Assembly (NCBI RefSeq): GCF_009649815.1
Contig: NZ_WJIC01000010.1
Location: 1-64,000, forward strand
DNA from: Nocardia sp. SYP-A9097
Lineage (GTDB): Bacteria; Actinomycetota; Actinomycetes; Mycobacteriales; Mycobacteriaceae
Direction of reading: 5' to 3'
DNA length: 64,000 nucleotides
A program made the translations under genes and the position numbers. Under the pieces are notes generated by a model. It made no database searches. It saw only the letters and a list, made by a program, of their open reading frames with translations, and was not told the origin of the DNA. How positions within the stretch are numbered: position 1 is the first letter of the stretch; the number at the start of each line of letters is the position of its first letter. Positions 50,559 through 58,923 of this stretch are shown here, piece by piece.

Positions 50559-50590
50559 ATGATTATGCACGATGATGCAATCCCATTCAT
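50559..50590 (-). promoter_or_regulatory. ARG box and promoter of argG
   Basis: The 32-base region beginning ATGATTATGCACGA on the plus strand matches the region upstream of argC (59982-60013) at 26 of 32 positions. On the minus strand it contains TGAAT..TTGCAT..TGCATAA half-sites and CATAAT (50567-50562) as a -10, placing transcription start near 50555. ArgR binding here would occlude the promoter. Confidence 0.7.
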
Positions 50591-50959
50591 AACCGGGGGT
50601 GCGCGAAGAGGTATGGCCTGCTCAGGGTTAGTGCGGTCGCCAGCAGTGCAGTGCCGAAATACACCGGAAGGAGGTGGATGAAGGCCATGTAATGGATGAA
50701 GAAGTGAATAGCCAGGGCACTCGCCGAGCCCGCGGTGGCGGCACCGAACAGGGTCCACCAGACCCAGGTCTCACCACGCCGCCGGCCCCAGAGGCCGAGC
50801 ATCATGACGGCGACTCTCGAACACCCGCTTGACCGCCGCACCCCCACCCGGCAGCGAAATCACCCCTGCCAGGAACCGCAGCGCCCCCACCCGAGCCCGC
50901 CGCTCCCCCAACACCGAATTCGCCGCCGCCCGCAGCGGCCGATAAGTCCATTCAGGCAC
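50587..50959 (-). pseudogene. Internally deleted membrane-protein gene fragment
   Basis: GTG 50959 opens VPEWTYRPLRAAANSVLGER, with RFLAGVISLPGGGAAVKRVF following. About 50 residues in, the frame changes near 50815 and continues RRRGETWVWWTLFGAATAG, then a helix-rich end (AIHFFIHYMAFIHLLPVYFG, then ALTLSRPYLF). The two ends look like the beginning and the membrane C-terminus of one longer protein whose middle has been lost. The family is not identified. It lies between argG and the WXG100 island. Confidence 0.45.
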
Positions 50960-50996
50960 AACCCCAATCCTCACGCACCCCCACCCACCCACGACC

Positions 50997-51042
50997 GTGC
51001 ACTCACGGCGGCAAACCCGACATATCTCCGCCATAAGTGCAC
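50997..51042 (-). repeat. Dispersed palindromic repeat, copy 2
   Basis: GTGCACTCACGGCGG and CCGCCATAAGTGCAC form arms that match at 13 of 15 positions, with a 16-base loop. On the minus strand the loop reads GATATGTCGGGTTTG, close to copy 1 (GAAATGTCGGGATTA), and a G-rich flank follows. Confidence 0.6.
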
Positions 51043-51185
51043 AACCGACTCACCACTCGACAGATCGAGCGCAACACCCAACTCGGAATCCCAAGGCCCG
51101 GCTCCCATGACACTCATTCCCACCACCCACCACCTCGACATCGACTGGAATGCGCTGTCCCGCAAAGACTCCTACGACACCTCGA
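51043..51185. other. Intergenic region downstream of the toxin/immunity gene
   Basis: No convincing gene, promoter or terminator seen between palindromic repeat copy 2 and the end of the toxin-immunity reading frame. Confidence 0.4.
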
Positions 51186-51596
51186 TCACCTGCCGATCAG
51201 TTGTCGCAGATTCGCGAGGCCCACCCTTGCCATGTCCGAAAACTTCTCGTTTTCGATGGACGACGCTATGGCCAGGACAGGCAGCTCGCCGCCGGAGTCG
51301 AGGTTCTGCAGCATGTAGGCGATGTAGTCGACATCCGGATCATCTTCACGCCGTCCCAGCACCTCGAGCACCGCCAGCAATCCGGATTGTCCGCCAACTC
51401 GTATAAGCACTTCCGCCGCATCCACCTCGACGGTGACGATGTCATCGTCCATCAACTCCTGGAGCCGCATTCGAGCCTCCGGATATTCGATATACGCACC
51501 CAGCTTCGGAATCTCCGCAAGCCTGATCATCGCATCAGGGCTCCGCGAGGAATCCAGCGCGACCTGGAGACCGGCGTCCTTCGAATTGTCTCTCAC
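51186..51596 (-). CDS. Putative immunity protein (helical-repeat), overlapping gene
   Basis: A good independent start exists inside the fusion: GAGGAGATTCCATA precedes GTG 51596, and the expected toxin stop TAG overlaps it (TAGTG). The 136-residue product is all-helical with short HEAT-like repeats (MIRLAEIPKLGAYIEYPEARMRLQELM, AAEVLIRVGGQSGLLAVLEVLG, ELPVLAIASSIENEKFSDMARVGLANLRQLIG). A small acidic protein immediately after a polymorphic toxin is usually its immunity factor. Confidence 0.65.
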   Translation of the reverse strand: MRDNSKDAGLQVALDSSRSPDAMIRLAEIPKLGAYIEYPEARMRLQELMDDDIVTVEVDAAEVLIRVGGQSGLLAVLEVLGRREDDPDVDYIAYMLQNLDSGGELPVLAIASSIENEKFSDMARVGLANLRQLIGR

Positions 51597-52922
51597 TATG
51601 GAATCTCCTCTGGGAGAGCAGGTCTGACACTGTTGTGGAGGGTGACCGAAAATTTCACCAGTGGCCGGATTAACATTCCGCTGCACATCGACGACATGCG
51701 GCGGGGGGATATATTGACCTGTCGCCTTGTCGAGATGCGCCTTGCCGGTCAGATCCACACGCTTTGTCGCCACTCCATCGGCATCGTAATACGAGTAGTG
51801 CGTGATATTTCCCTGCGGATCTCGCTTGGCAAGATATCCATTGGGTGGACCACCCTGGGTAGGAAGGTTGCCACGGGGCCAGGTAGCCGCCGCATCCAGC
51901 TCCTCTCGCAGACTTAGTTGCGCTACAAGGGGTTTGGGCTGCGCTGACGGCTTGACGCCCTCGAGTTGAAGCCGGTTCGCTTCGTCGACCGATCTGCGGG
52001 ATCTGCTGAGGTCGCGGAGAGCGAAGCGGGCTCGGGCGGTGGCGATTGCGTCGCGCCAGCCTCGGACTGCTTCGGTGATGCGGAGGGCGTAGCGGGTGAC
52101 GGTGGCGGCGGTTGCGCCGGTCATGACTACGGCGGTGATGCCGAAGGTGAACCAGGCGGAGGCTATGGCGATGGTCAGTTCGCCCGCTACGGCCCAGGAG
52201 AGTTCGACGAGGATGCCGTGCAGGAGTTCGCCGCGGAGGTGGTCTAGGTCGGATTTTTGGGAGGTGCAGAGTTGGGCTAGTTCGCCGCAGGCGTTGAGGA
52301 TGTCGTCGATGGCGGCTTGCAGGTCGAGGAGTCTGCGGGTGAACTCGTGGGCGTCTTCGACGTCATTGCGGTTCATCACGGCCGCAGCGTTTTTCAGGAC
52401 CGAGGCCAGTTCGGCGGTGTGGGCGGTTTGCAGGCGGGTCCAGGCGTCGGCGGCGGTCTGCAGTTTGTCGGTGTTGCCGTCGGGGATGTCGATTCCGACT
52501 TTGTCGGCCAAGCGAATCAGCGAGTCCGCCGCTTCGCGAAGCCCGTTGCTGGGGCCGCCCGCAGCGGGTGTGCTGCCGTAGTAGAGACAGGCGGGAGTTG
52601 GGCTTGCGGGCATTGCCGCGGGTGGGACGGTGGAGTCGAGAATGCTGTCGTAGTCGGCGAGGTAGTGGTTGTAGCCCGCCCGCACGATCACATTGCCGAG
52701 TTTCTGCAGGCCATTGCCGAGGTCGGAGACCATGGTGAGAACCTCGGCGGCGCGGAGATCATATTTCCGGCCCCAGGCGGCACCGGTTTCATCGACTCCG
52801 GCCATCGCGCCGCAATCGGCCATGGCCCTTGTTTCGGCGAGAAACGCGGTTTGCAGTGCCTCATTAAGTCCGAAACAGACTCTGCCGACTGCATAATAGG
52901 CCCCGAAGTCGACGTTCACCAT
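51186..52922 (-). CDS. WXG100-associated polymorphic toxin, as read fused in frame to its immunity-like protein
   Basis: About 578 residues as read. Residues 1-90 resemble a second ESX-type helical domain; about 100-235 are helical, followed by two hydrophobic segments (about 230-265). A basic linker leads to PNGYLAKRDPQGNITHYSYYDADG, IPPPHVVDVQRNVNPATGEIF, the end of a polymorphic-toxin type 24-like domain. The natural toxin end VRPALPEEIP followed by TAG is present in another frame, reached if one T of a TTTT tract (51649-51652) is removed. Because of that extra base the frame runs into the next gene. Substrate and activity of the toxin are unknown; export by an ESX system is inferred from the WXG100 partners. 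Confidence 0.7.
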   Translation of the reverse strand: MVNVDFGAYYAVGRVCFGLNEALQTAFLAETRAMADCGAMAGVDETGAAWGRKYDLRAAEVLTMVSDLGNGLQKLGNVIVRAGYNHYLADYDSILDSTVPPAAMPASPTPACLYYGSTPAAGGPSNGLREAADSLIRLADKVGIDIPDGNTDKLQTAADAWTRLQTAHTAELASVLKNAAAVMNRNDVEDAHEFTRRLLDLQAAIDDILNACGELAQLCTSQKSDLDHLRGELLHGILVELSWAVAGELTIAIASAWFTFGITAVVMTGATAATVTRYALRITEAVRGWRDAIATARARFALRDLSRSRRSVDEANRLQLEGVKPSAQPKPLVAQLSLREELDAAATWPRGNLPTQGGPPNGYLAKRDPQGNITHYSYYDADGVATKRVDLTGKAHLDKATGQYIPPPHVVDVQRNVNPATGEIFGHPPQQCQTCSPRGDSIVRDNSKDAGLQVALDSSRSPDAMIRLAEIPKLGAYIEYPEARMRLQELMDDDIVTVEVDAAEVLIRVGGQSGLLAVLEVLGRREDDPDVDYIAYMLQNLDSGGELPVLAIASSIENEKFSDMARVGLANLRQLIGR

Positions 52923-52952
52923 GGCAACCACCGCGCGCTCGAAAGGCTCATC

Positions 52953-53255
52953 TCACAGACCGAGCATGCGCAGGTTGGCGGTGACCGCGGCCTGATAGTT
53001 GCCGTGGGCGGTCCGGGCCGCGGACTCCAGTACTTCCAGGCCGTCGCGGACTTCCTTTGCGCCCGTTAACCATTCGCGGTGTGCGAGGTCGTAGGCCGCC
53101 GCCGCTTCGCTCGACCATGAGGCCGACAGTTCTTCGGCCTGGTCGTCGAGTGTGGCCAGGTGGTCGGTGACGAAGCCTTTGAATGCGCGGATGCGGGCTG
53201 TCACCTCATCGAGGCGGGACAGGTCGACCGAATAACCTTCGCCGGGGACGCTCAC
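52953..53255 (-). CDS. WXG100-family protein (EsxA/EsxB-like), second of pair
   Basis: About 100 residues, two helices joined by a turn. The WXG-type turn reads SASWSSEAAAAYDLAHREW (Trp-x-Ser), followed by a C-terminal helix with the spaced aromatic/acidic positions of ESX export signals (Y..AHREW). GTG 53255 overlaps the stop of the first WXG gene (GTGA). The toxin gene follows about 30 bases downstream. Confidence 0.82.
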   Translation of the reverse strand: MSVPGEGYSVDLSRLDEVTARIRAFKGFVTDHLATLDDQAEELSASWSSEAAAAYDLAHREWLTGAKEVRDGLEVLESAARTAHGNYQAAVTANLRMLGL

Positions 53256-53578
53256 GGCAGCTCCAGCGAGTTGACTGCCGCACCGAAGTCGGTGTCCGTT
53301 TCGCAGTAGGTATCCGCTGTCACGCCCAGCTTGGCGGCCAGATCGAAGAGTGCATTCCACACCTCGACGGCGCCCCGCTGCATCTCATCCCACCCGTTCC
53401 GATAGGAACCGGCAGCCGCCCCCCTCCAGGTGTCCATCAACTCCCCCACCTCACCATCGAGAGTTGTTGACCCCGACCGCAACTCCTCAGCCATCCGAAA
53501 CGCAAGCCGTCCGAACGCCCGCACACCATCCGGAAGCACTTCCAACTGCCCCGATGCCCCACCCGATCCGATAGCCAC
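53252..53578 (-). CDS. WXG100-family protein (EsxA/EsxB-like), first of pair
   Basis: 108 residues, helix-turn-helix hairpin with VGELMDTWRGAAAGSYRNGWDEM (Trp-x-Gly) between helices. The strong ribosome-binding site GAAGGAGGGTGG precedes GTG 53578. It heads a three- or four-gene unit: two WXG100 proteins, polymorphic toxin and immunity-like protein. No ESX secretion apparatus is in the window, so export would rely on a system elsewhere. Confidence 0.82.
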   Translation of the reverse strand: MAIGSGGASGQLEVLPDGVRAFGRLAFRMAEELRSGSTTLDGEVGELMDTWRGAAAGSYRNGWDEMQRGAVEVWNALFDLAAKLGVTADTYCETDTDFGAAVNSLELP

Positions 53579-53675
53579 GCCACCCTCCTTCAGCGCAGCA
53601 TCCTATGGCATCCCACCAGCAACGATCCCCGGCAATCAGACTTCGCACCCCAACACGCCGCATATCCCCGCGAGT

Positions 53676-53722
53676 GTGCACTTACGGCGGTGAGCCACGG
53701 CGTGTCACCGCCATGGGCGCAC
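53676..53722 (-). repeat. Dispersed palindromic repeat, copy 3
   Basis: GTGCACTTACGGCGG and CCGCCATGGGCGCAC form imperfect arms around a 17-base loop. The ACTCGCGGGGAT flank (minus strand) matches the flank of copy 1. It lies between the WXG100 pair and an unknown gene. Confidence 0.55.
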
Positions 53723-53727
53723 GTTCG

Positions 53728-54099
53728 TCAGTGGCTCACGGTCAGTGCGGCCGGATCGGGCAGCACGGTCGGGCGGTCGTCGCTCACCCACGCGTACTCG
53801 ATTGCGGACAGGTAGCCCCCGTCCACCCAGACCAGAATCTCGCCGATGTACTCCCCCGACTGATCGCGAACTTCCGCCCCGACCGGCAACAGGCCATCCA
53901 TCCCCCGCACCGCCTCAGCCCCCGCGAGCACTTCCAAATCCACGCTCGGCGACCCGACACCCCATGTTGCAACCACCTTCGCAAATGGGATTTGCCCCAG
54001 GAATCGAGCGGCCCCCTCGACATCACCCGAAAGAACCTTCAGCAGAATGGCTTCCTCTCGCCCGGACAGCGAGCGCGGTGGCACCGGGGTCGTGCCCAT
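53728..54099 (-). CDS. Hypothetical protein of an actinobacterial family, possibly toxin-associated
   Basis: 123 residues with SLSGREEAILLKVLSGDVEG, AARFLGQIPFAKVVATWGVGSPSVDLEV, GEYIGEILVWVDGGYLSAIEYAWVSD and a DRPTVLPDPAALTV end. This alpha/beta pattern is one I associate with unnamed proteins near actinobacterial toxin loci, where immunity roles are suspected but unproven. ATG 54099 follows AGGGG. It lies between argR and the WXG100 pair. Confidence 0.6.
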   Translation of the reverse strand: MGTTPVPPRSLSGREEAILLKVLSGDVEGAARFLGQIPFAKVVATWGVGSPSVDLEVLAGAEAVRGMDGLLPVGAEVRDQSGEYIGEILVWVDGGYLSAIEYAWVSDDRPTVLPDPAALTVSH

Positions 54100-54130
54100 A
54101 ACCACCCCTCGAGGCGCCGAATCGCCGGAG

Positions 54131-54661
54131 CTAGGCGAGGTGTTCTATTTTGGCGGCCAGTTCGGCGCCGGTGACGGGTTCGCGGGCTATGACGGCGATG
54201 GTGTCGTCGCCGGCGATGGTGCCTACGATTTCGGGGAGGGCGGCGCGGTCCAGGGCGCTGGCGAGAAAGTGGGCGGCGCCGGGTGGGGTGCGCAGGACCG
54301 CTATGTTGCCGCTGGCGTCGGTGGAAACCAGTAAGTCGCCCAACAGTTTCGAGAGGCGTTCGGTGCCGCCGGTTACGCCCCTCACGGGGCTGCCGTCTTC
54401 GGGGACTACGTAGACCCCGGCTCCGCCGTCGGCGGCACGGAGTTTGACCGCGCCCAGTTCATCCAGGTCTCTGGAGAGAGTGGCTTGGGTGGTGTCGATT
54501 CCTTCGCCGGAGAGGAGGGCGGCCAACTCGGATTGGCTGCGAACCTCGTGCTGGGAGAGGATGGCCACGATTCTGGCTTGGCGGCCGGCTCGGGTGCGGG
54601 CGATGGCCGCCCCCGATTTGCCGGAAACCGTTGCGGCAGAGCGGCGGTCGCCGCTGGTCAC
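54131..54661 (-). CDS. argR: Arginine repressor
   Basis: 176 residues. N-terminal winged helix (ARTRAGRQARIVAILSQHEVRSQSELAALLSGEGIDTTQATLSRDLDELGAVKLR) and C-terminal hexamerisation/arginine-binding domain (VSTDASGNIAVLRTPPGAAHFLASALDRAALPEIVGTIAGDDTIAVIAR, with the conserved GDD). It binds ARG boxes with arginine as co-repressor. GTG 54661 overlaps the argF stop. Likely sites are the near-identical boxes before argC and argG. Confidence 0.96.
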   Translation of the reverse strand: MTSGDRRSAATVSGKSGAAIARTRAGRQARIVAILSQHEVRSQSELAALLSGEGIDTTQATLSRDLDELGAVKLRAADGGAGVYVVPEDGSPVRGVTGGTERLSKLLGDLLVSTDASGNIAVLRTPPGAAHFLASALDRAALPEIVGTIAGDDTIAVIAREPVTGAELAAKIEHLA

Positions 54662-55599
54662 GCCTCACCTCTGGCGTGTTGACGCAGGAGCCAGACCAGC
54701 AGGGCCTTCTGGGCGTGCAGGCGGTTCTCGGCCTCGTCCCAGACCGCGCTGTGCGGGCCGTCGATCACCTCGTCGGTGATCTCCTCGCCGCGGTGCGCCG
54801 GAAGGCAGTGCAGGACAGTCACATCCGAGGCCGCGCGGGCGAGCAGGGCGGCGTTCACCTGGAAGGGACGGAAGGGGGCCACACGGTCGCGGCCGTCGCC
54901 CTCCTGGCCCATGGACATCCAGGTATCGGTGACCAGGGCGTCCGCACCTTCGGCCGCGGACTGCGGGTCATTGGTGAGGGTGATTGTCGCGCCGGTTTCG
55001 GCGGCCCGCTTCTGCGCGAGGTCGACGATCCACGGGAGCGGCTCGAAACCCACTGGGGCGGCGATGGTTACGTTCAGGCCCGCCGTGACACCACCGAGCA
55101 GCAGCGAGTGCGACATATTGTTCGCACCGTCACCCAGGTAGGTGAGGTTGCGACCGGCGAGGTCACCCTTGCGCTCACGCAGGGTCTGCAGGTCGGCCAG
55201 AACCTGGCAGGGATGGAATTCATTGGAGAGCGCGTTCACCACGGGAACGGTTGCGGCACCGGCCATTTCGTCCAGGCGCTCCTGACCGAAGGTGCGCCAG
55301 ACGATCGCGTCCACATAGCGGGACAGCACCCGCCCGGTGTCGGCGAGGGTCTCCTCGCGGCCGAGTTGGGTGTCGCGGCCGTCGACGACCACCGCGTGCC
55401 CGCCGAGCTGGGCGATACCCATTTCGAAGGAGAAGCGGGTGCGGGTGGAGTTCTTCTCGAACATGACGGCCACACCGCGCGGACCATCCAGGGGACGCAG
55501 CGACAGCGGAGCCTTCTTGAGATCCGCTGCGATGGAGAGGATTTCGGCCTGTTCGGCGGGGCTCACATCGTCATCGCGCAGGAAGTGTCGAATGGTCAC
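54658..55599 (-). CDS. argF: Ornithine carbamoyltransferase
   Basis: 313 residues. Transfers carbamoyl from carbamoyl phosphate to ornithine to give citrulline. The carbamoyl-phosphate site STRTRFSFEMG, ALSNEFHPCQVLADLQTL, YLGDGANNMSHSLLLGG, VTDTWMSMGQE and VLHCLPAHRGEEI (ornithine-loop Cys) are all present. The GTG start overlaps the argD stop and the gene's end overlaps argR, so it is fully coupled in the arg operon. Confidence 0.97.
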   Translation of the reverse strand: MTIRHFLRDDDVSPAEQAEILSIAADLKKAPLSLRPLDGPRGVAVMFEKNSTRTRFSFEMGIAQLGGHAVVVDGRDTQLGREETLADTGRVLSRYVDAIVWRTFGQERLDEMAGAATVPVVNALSNEFHPCQVLADLQTLRERKGDLAGRNLTYLGDGANNMSHSLLLGGVTAGLNVTIAAPVGFEPLPWIVDLAQKRAAETGATITLTNDPQSAAEGADALVTDTWMSMGQEGDGRDRVAPFRPFQVNAALLARAASDVTVLHCLPAHRGEEITDEVIDGPHSAVWDEAENRLHAQKALLVWLLRQHARGEA

Positions 55600-56798
55600 T
55601 TGGTGTGCTCCTTCTCCGCCTTGGCCTGCGCGGCATCGAGAATGCCGGGGAGGTCGGACAGGAAATTGTCGGCCTGGGTTTCGGTGAGCACCAGCGGCGG
55701 GGCCAGCCGGATCACATTGGGCTTGGCGGGATTCACCAGGTAACCGCTCTCGCGGGCGGCCTCGTCGACCTGTGCGGAGACATCGGCGGTGAGCTGGATA
55801 CCGATGAGCAGGCCCGCACCGCGCACATGGTCCACCAGGGGGTGGTCGAGCGCGTCGATACCGTCGGCGATCATCTTGCCGACCTTCTCGACATGTGCGA
55901 GCAAGCCCTCCTCGTCGATGGTGCGCAGCACCGCCAAAGCCGCTGCGGCACAGACTGGATTGCCACCGAAGGTGGTCCCGTGCATCCCCGGCTGCAGTAG
56001 ATCCGCGGCCGCGCCCTGCGCCAAAACCGCGCCGATGGGCAGGCCACCGCCGAGACCCTTTGCGAGGGTGATCACATCGGGCACGATGCCCGCCGTCTGA
56101 TGCGCGTAGAACGCCCCGGTGCGCCCGATACCCGTCTGCACCTCGTCCAGGATCAGCAGTGCGCCTTGCTGTTTGGTGATGGCGCGCGCCTTGGCCAGGT
56201 AGTCGGCGGGCGGCACCACGACACCGCTCTCCCCCATCATGGGTTCGAGAAACACCGCGGCCGTGTCGGTATCGACGGCGGCGGCCAAAGCCAGCGAATC
56301 ACCGTAGGGCACATGGACAACGCCCGCGGGCATCGGTTCGAAGGGTGCGCGCTTGGCGGCCTGACCCGTCAAAGCCAGTGCGCCCATGGTCCTTCCGTGG
56401 AACGCCTCTTCACACGCGACGATCTTGGTCTTGCCGGTCAACCGCGCCATCTTGAACGCGGCCTCATTGGCCTCGGTCCCGGAATTGCAGAAGAACGCCT
56501 TGCCGTTCCCGTCTCCGAAGTGCGCGAGCAGCCGCTCGGCGAGTTCGATAACCGGTTCGCTGGCATACAGATTCGATACATGCCCGAGCGTGCCCAACTG
56601 CTGGGTGACCGCGGCGAGAATCGCCGGATGCGCGTGCCCGAGGCTGTTGACCGCGATCCCGCCGAGGAAGTCGAGGTAGCGCTTGCCGTCGGCGTCGTAG
56701 ACGACCGCGCCCGCGCCGCGCACCAGCGCCACCTTGGGGGTGCCGTAATTGTTCATCAGCGCGGAACTCCACCGCTGCTGCAGGTCGGCTGTGCTCAT
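55596..56798 (-). CDS. argD: Acetylornithine aminotransferase
   Basis: 400 residues. PLP-dependent class III aminotransferase: GKRYLDFLGGIAVNSLGHAHPAILAAV, FFCNSGTEANEAAFKMAR (phosphate-binding), LLILDEVQTGIGRTGAFYAHQ (Asp to the PLP nitrogen) and TLAKGLGGGLPIGAVLA (Schiff-base Lys). Its ATG overlaps the argB stop (ATGA). Confidence 0.97.
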   Translation of the reverse strand: MSTADLQQRWSSALMNNYGTPKVALVRGAGAVVYDADGKRYLDFLGGIAVNSLGHAHPAILAAVTQQLGTLGHVSNLYASEPVIELAERLLAHFGDGNGKAFFCNSGTEANEAAFKMARLTGKTKIVACEEAFHGRTMGALALTGQAAKRAPFEPMPAGVVHVPYGDSLALAAAVDTDTAAVFLEPMMGESGVVVPPADYLAKARAITKQQGALLILDEVQTGIGRTGAFYAHQTAGIVPDVITLAKGLGGGLPIGAVLAQGAAADLLQPGMHGTTFGGNPVCAAAALAVLRTIDEEGLLAHVEKVGKMIADGIDALDHPLVDHVRGAGLLIGIQLTADVSAQVDEAARESGYLVNPAKPNVIRLAPPLVLTETQADNFLSDLPGILDAAQAKAEKEHTK

Positions 56799-57715
56799 GA
56801 CTCCACTCCGTTCGAACTCTCGCTGCCCGGGGCGGGGGTCACCATGGTGCCGATACCCTCCCCGGTGAACAGCTCCAGCAGCACCGAATGCGGTACCCGG
56901 CCATCGATGACGTGCGCGGTCGGGACACCGCCTTCGACGGCGCGCAAGCAGGCTTCCATTTTGGGGACCATGCCCGCATCCAGGCTGGGCAGCAACTTGG
57001 CCAGTTCATCGCTGTCGATGCGACTGGTCAGCGAGGACCGGTCCGGCCAATTCGTGTACAGGCCCTCGACATCGGTGAGGATGACGAGCTTCTCCGCGCC
57101 GATGCCCTGTGCGAGCGCGGCGGCGGCGGTATCGGCATTGATGTTGTGCACCACACCGTCGGCATCGGGCGCGATGGTGGAGACCACCGGAATCCGCCCT
57201 GCCGCAATGAGATCCAGTACCGCGTCGGGATTCACCTCGGTGACATCGCCGACCAGGCCGATATCGGTGGCGGTGCCATCGACGGTCACGGTGCGCCGGG
57301 TGGCGGTGAACAGCCGCGCGTCCTCACCGGAGATGCCGACCGCGTACGGGCCGTGCGCGTTGATCAAACCGACGAGCTCGCGGCCGACCTGACCGAAGAG
57401 CACCATGCGCACGACATCCATCACCTCGGGGGTGGTGACACGGAAGCCGCCACGGAATTCCCCTTGCAGACCAAGCTTTTTCAGCATGGCGCTGATCTGC
57501 GGCCCGCCGCCGTGCACGACGACAGGATGCACGCCCACGGTCCGCAGGAATGCCATATCGGCGGCGAACGCCTGCTTGAGTTCGTCGTCGATCATGGCGT
57601 TGCCGCCGTATTTGACGACCACGATCTTGTCCCGGAATTTCTGCAGCCACGGCAGTGCGTCGGCGAGCACATGCGCCTTGTCCAGGGCCGAAAGCTGTTC
57701 CCGCACCGAGCTCAT
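56795..57715 (-). CDS. argB: Acetylglutamate kinase
   Basis: 306 residues. Phosphorylates N-acetylglutamate and is usually the arginine-feedback-inhibited step. The amino-acid-kinase fold shows KIVVVKYGGNAMID, VVVHGGGPQISAMLKKLG, NINADTAAAALAQGIGAEKLVILTDVEGLY and the GTMVTP end. The N-terminal extension (SALDKAHVLADALPWLQKFRDK) is the helix associated with arginine-sensitive hexameric enzymes. The ATG overlaps the argJ stop. Confidence 0.97.
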   Translation of the reverse strand: MSSVREQLSALDKAHVLADALPWLQKFRDKIVVVKYGGNAMIDDELKQAFAADMAFLRTVGVHPVVVHGGGPQISAMLKKLGLQGEFRGGFRVTTPEVMDVVRMVLFGQVGRELVGLINAHGPYAVGISGEDARLFTATRRTVTVDGTATDIGLVGDVTEVNPDAVLDLIAAGRIPVVSTIAPDADGVVHNINADTAAAALAQGIGAEKLVILTDVEGLYTNWPDRSSLTSRIDSDELAKLLPSLDAGMVPKMEACLRAVEGGVPTAHVIDGRVPHSVLLELFTGEGIGTMVTPAPGSESSNGVES

Positions 57716-58923
57716 GAGCTGTAGGCCGAATTCTCTTCGACGTATCCGTGCGAAAGGTCGGTGGTGCGAATAGTGGCTTCACCTTCGCCCAGGCCGAGAT
57801 CGACGAGCACCTGAATATCCGCGCCGGACAGATCGACATCGCGCGCCCCGGGCGCGCCCATACCGTTCACACACACCGGATGCCCATTGAAGGACACCGA
57901 AATCTTGTCCTGCTCCAACTCGATCGGCGCGATGCCGATGCTCGCGAGCACGCGACCCCAGTTCGGATCCGACCCGAAGAACGCGGTCTTGACCAGGCTG
58001 TCCCGCGCCAAAGCCCGTGCGCCGATCAAGGCTTCGTCCTCGCTGACCGCGCCGCGCACGGTGATATGCACCCGCTTGGTGACGCCTTCGGCATCGGCCA
58101 TGAGCTGTTCGGCCAGATCGTCGCAGACCGCGAAGACGGCGGCATCGAGCTCATCCTGGCTGGGTGCGACACCACTCGCGCCATTGGCGAGCAGCAGCAC
58201 GGTGTCATTGGTGGAGCAGGAGCCGTCCACATCGAGGCGGTCGAAGGTGAGCCCGGTCGCCTTGCGCAGCGCCTCATCCAACTGCGCCGGGGTCGCCACG
58301 GCATCGGTGGTGAGCACGATCAGCATGGTGGCCAGGGACGGTGCGAGCATGCCCGCACCCTTGCCCATACCGCCCACGTTCCACTTGTTCTTGTGGTGGT
58401 ACGCAACCTCTTTCGGCACCGTGTCGGTGGTCATAATGGCCCGCGCGGCCTCGGCTCCACCCGACAGCCCGCCACCCATCTCATGCACGATCTCGGTGAC
58501 GGCGGGCAGCAGCTTGTCCATGGGCAGCCGGTCGCCGATCAAACCCGTTGAGCAGACCGCGATCTCGCCCGCCCCGGTCTCGGTGCCCCAGTTGCTCAGC
58601 GCCTTCGCGAGCTCTTCCGCGGTGGTGTGCGTGTCCTGGAATCCGCCCGGACCCGTACAGGCATTGGCCCCACCGGAATTCAGGATGACCGCGCGCAGTC
58701 GCCCGGTCTTCAATACCTGCTGTGACCACAGCACCGGTGCGGCCTTCACCTTGTTGCGAGTGAATACCCCGGCCGCCGAATACTCCGGCCCCTCACTGAA
58801 AACCAGTGCCAGATCCGGCTTTCCGCTGACCTTGATGCCCGCGGTGATACCGGCCGCGCGGAAGCCCAGTGGCGCGGTGATGCCCTGGGTCCGGACCAGC
58901 TTGCCGTCGATGGATGAAGTCAC
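57712..58923 (-). CDS. argJ: Bifunctional glutamate N-acetyltransferase/ornithine acetyltransferase
   Basis: 403 residues. It recycles the acetyl group from acetylornithine to glutamate. The autoproteolysis site is in GKGAGMLAPSLATMLIVLTTDA (cleavage before the Thr of ATM-L). SGGANACTGPGG and the C-terminal DPNWGRVLASIG are typical. It starts with GTG 58923 overlapping argC. The end ENSAYSS is the usual family C-terminus. Confidence 0.97.
   Translation of the reverse strand: MTSSIDGKLVRTQGITAPLGFRAAGITAGIKVSGKPDLALVFSEGPEYSAAGVFTRNKVKAAPVLWSQQVLKTGRLRAVILNSGGANACTGPGGFQDTHTTAEELAKALSNWGTETGAGEIAVCSTGLIGDRLPMDKLLPAVTEIVHEMGGGLSGGAEAARAIMTTDTVPKEVAYHHKNKWNVGGMGKGAGMLAPSLATMLIVLTTDAVATPAQLDEALRKATGLTFDRLDVDGSCSTNDTVLLLANGASGVAPSQDELDAAVFAVCDDLAEQLMADAEGVTKRVHITVRGAVSEDEALIGARALARDSLVKTAFFGSDPNWGRVLASIGIAPIELEQDKISVSFNGHPVCVNGMGAPGARDVDLSGADIQVLVDLGLGEGEATIRTTDLSHGYVEENSAYSS

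Noticed and set aside
51596..51660. Programmed frameshifting as the primary explanation of the toxin/immunity junction
   Set aside because: The tract is only TTTT with no stimulator structure noticed; a simple indel or sequence error is more likely, so the programmed option is kept only as a test.
17803..53722. CRISPR array made of the palindromic repeats
   Set aside because: The three copies are far apart, imperfect and not regularly spaced; no cas genes in the window.
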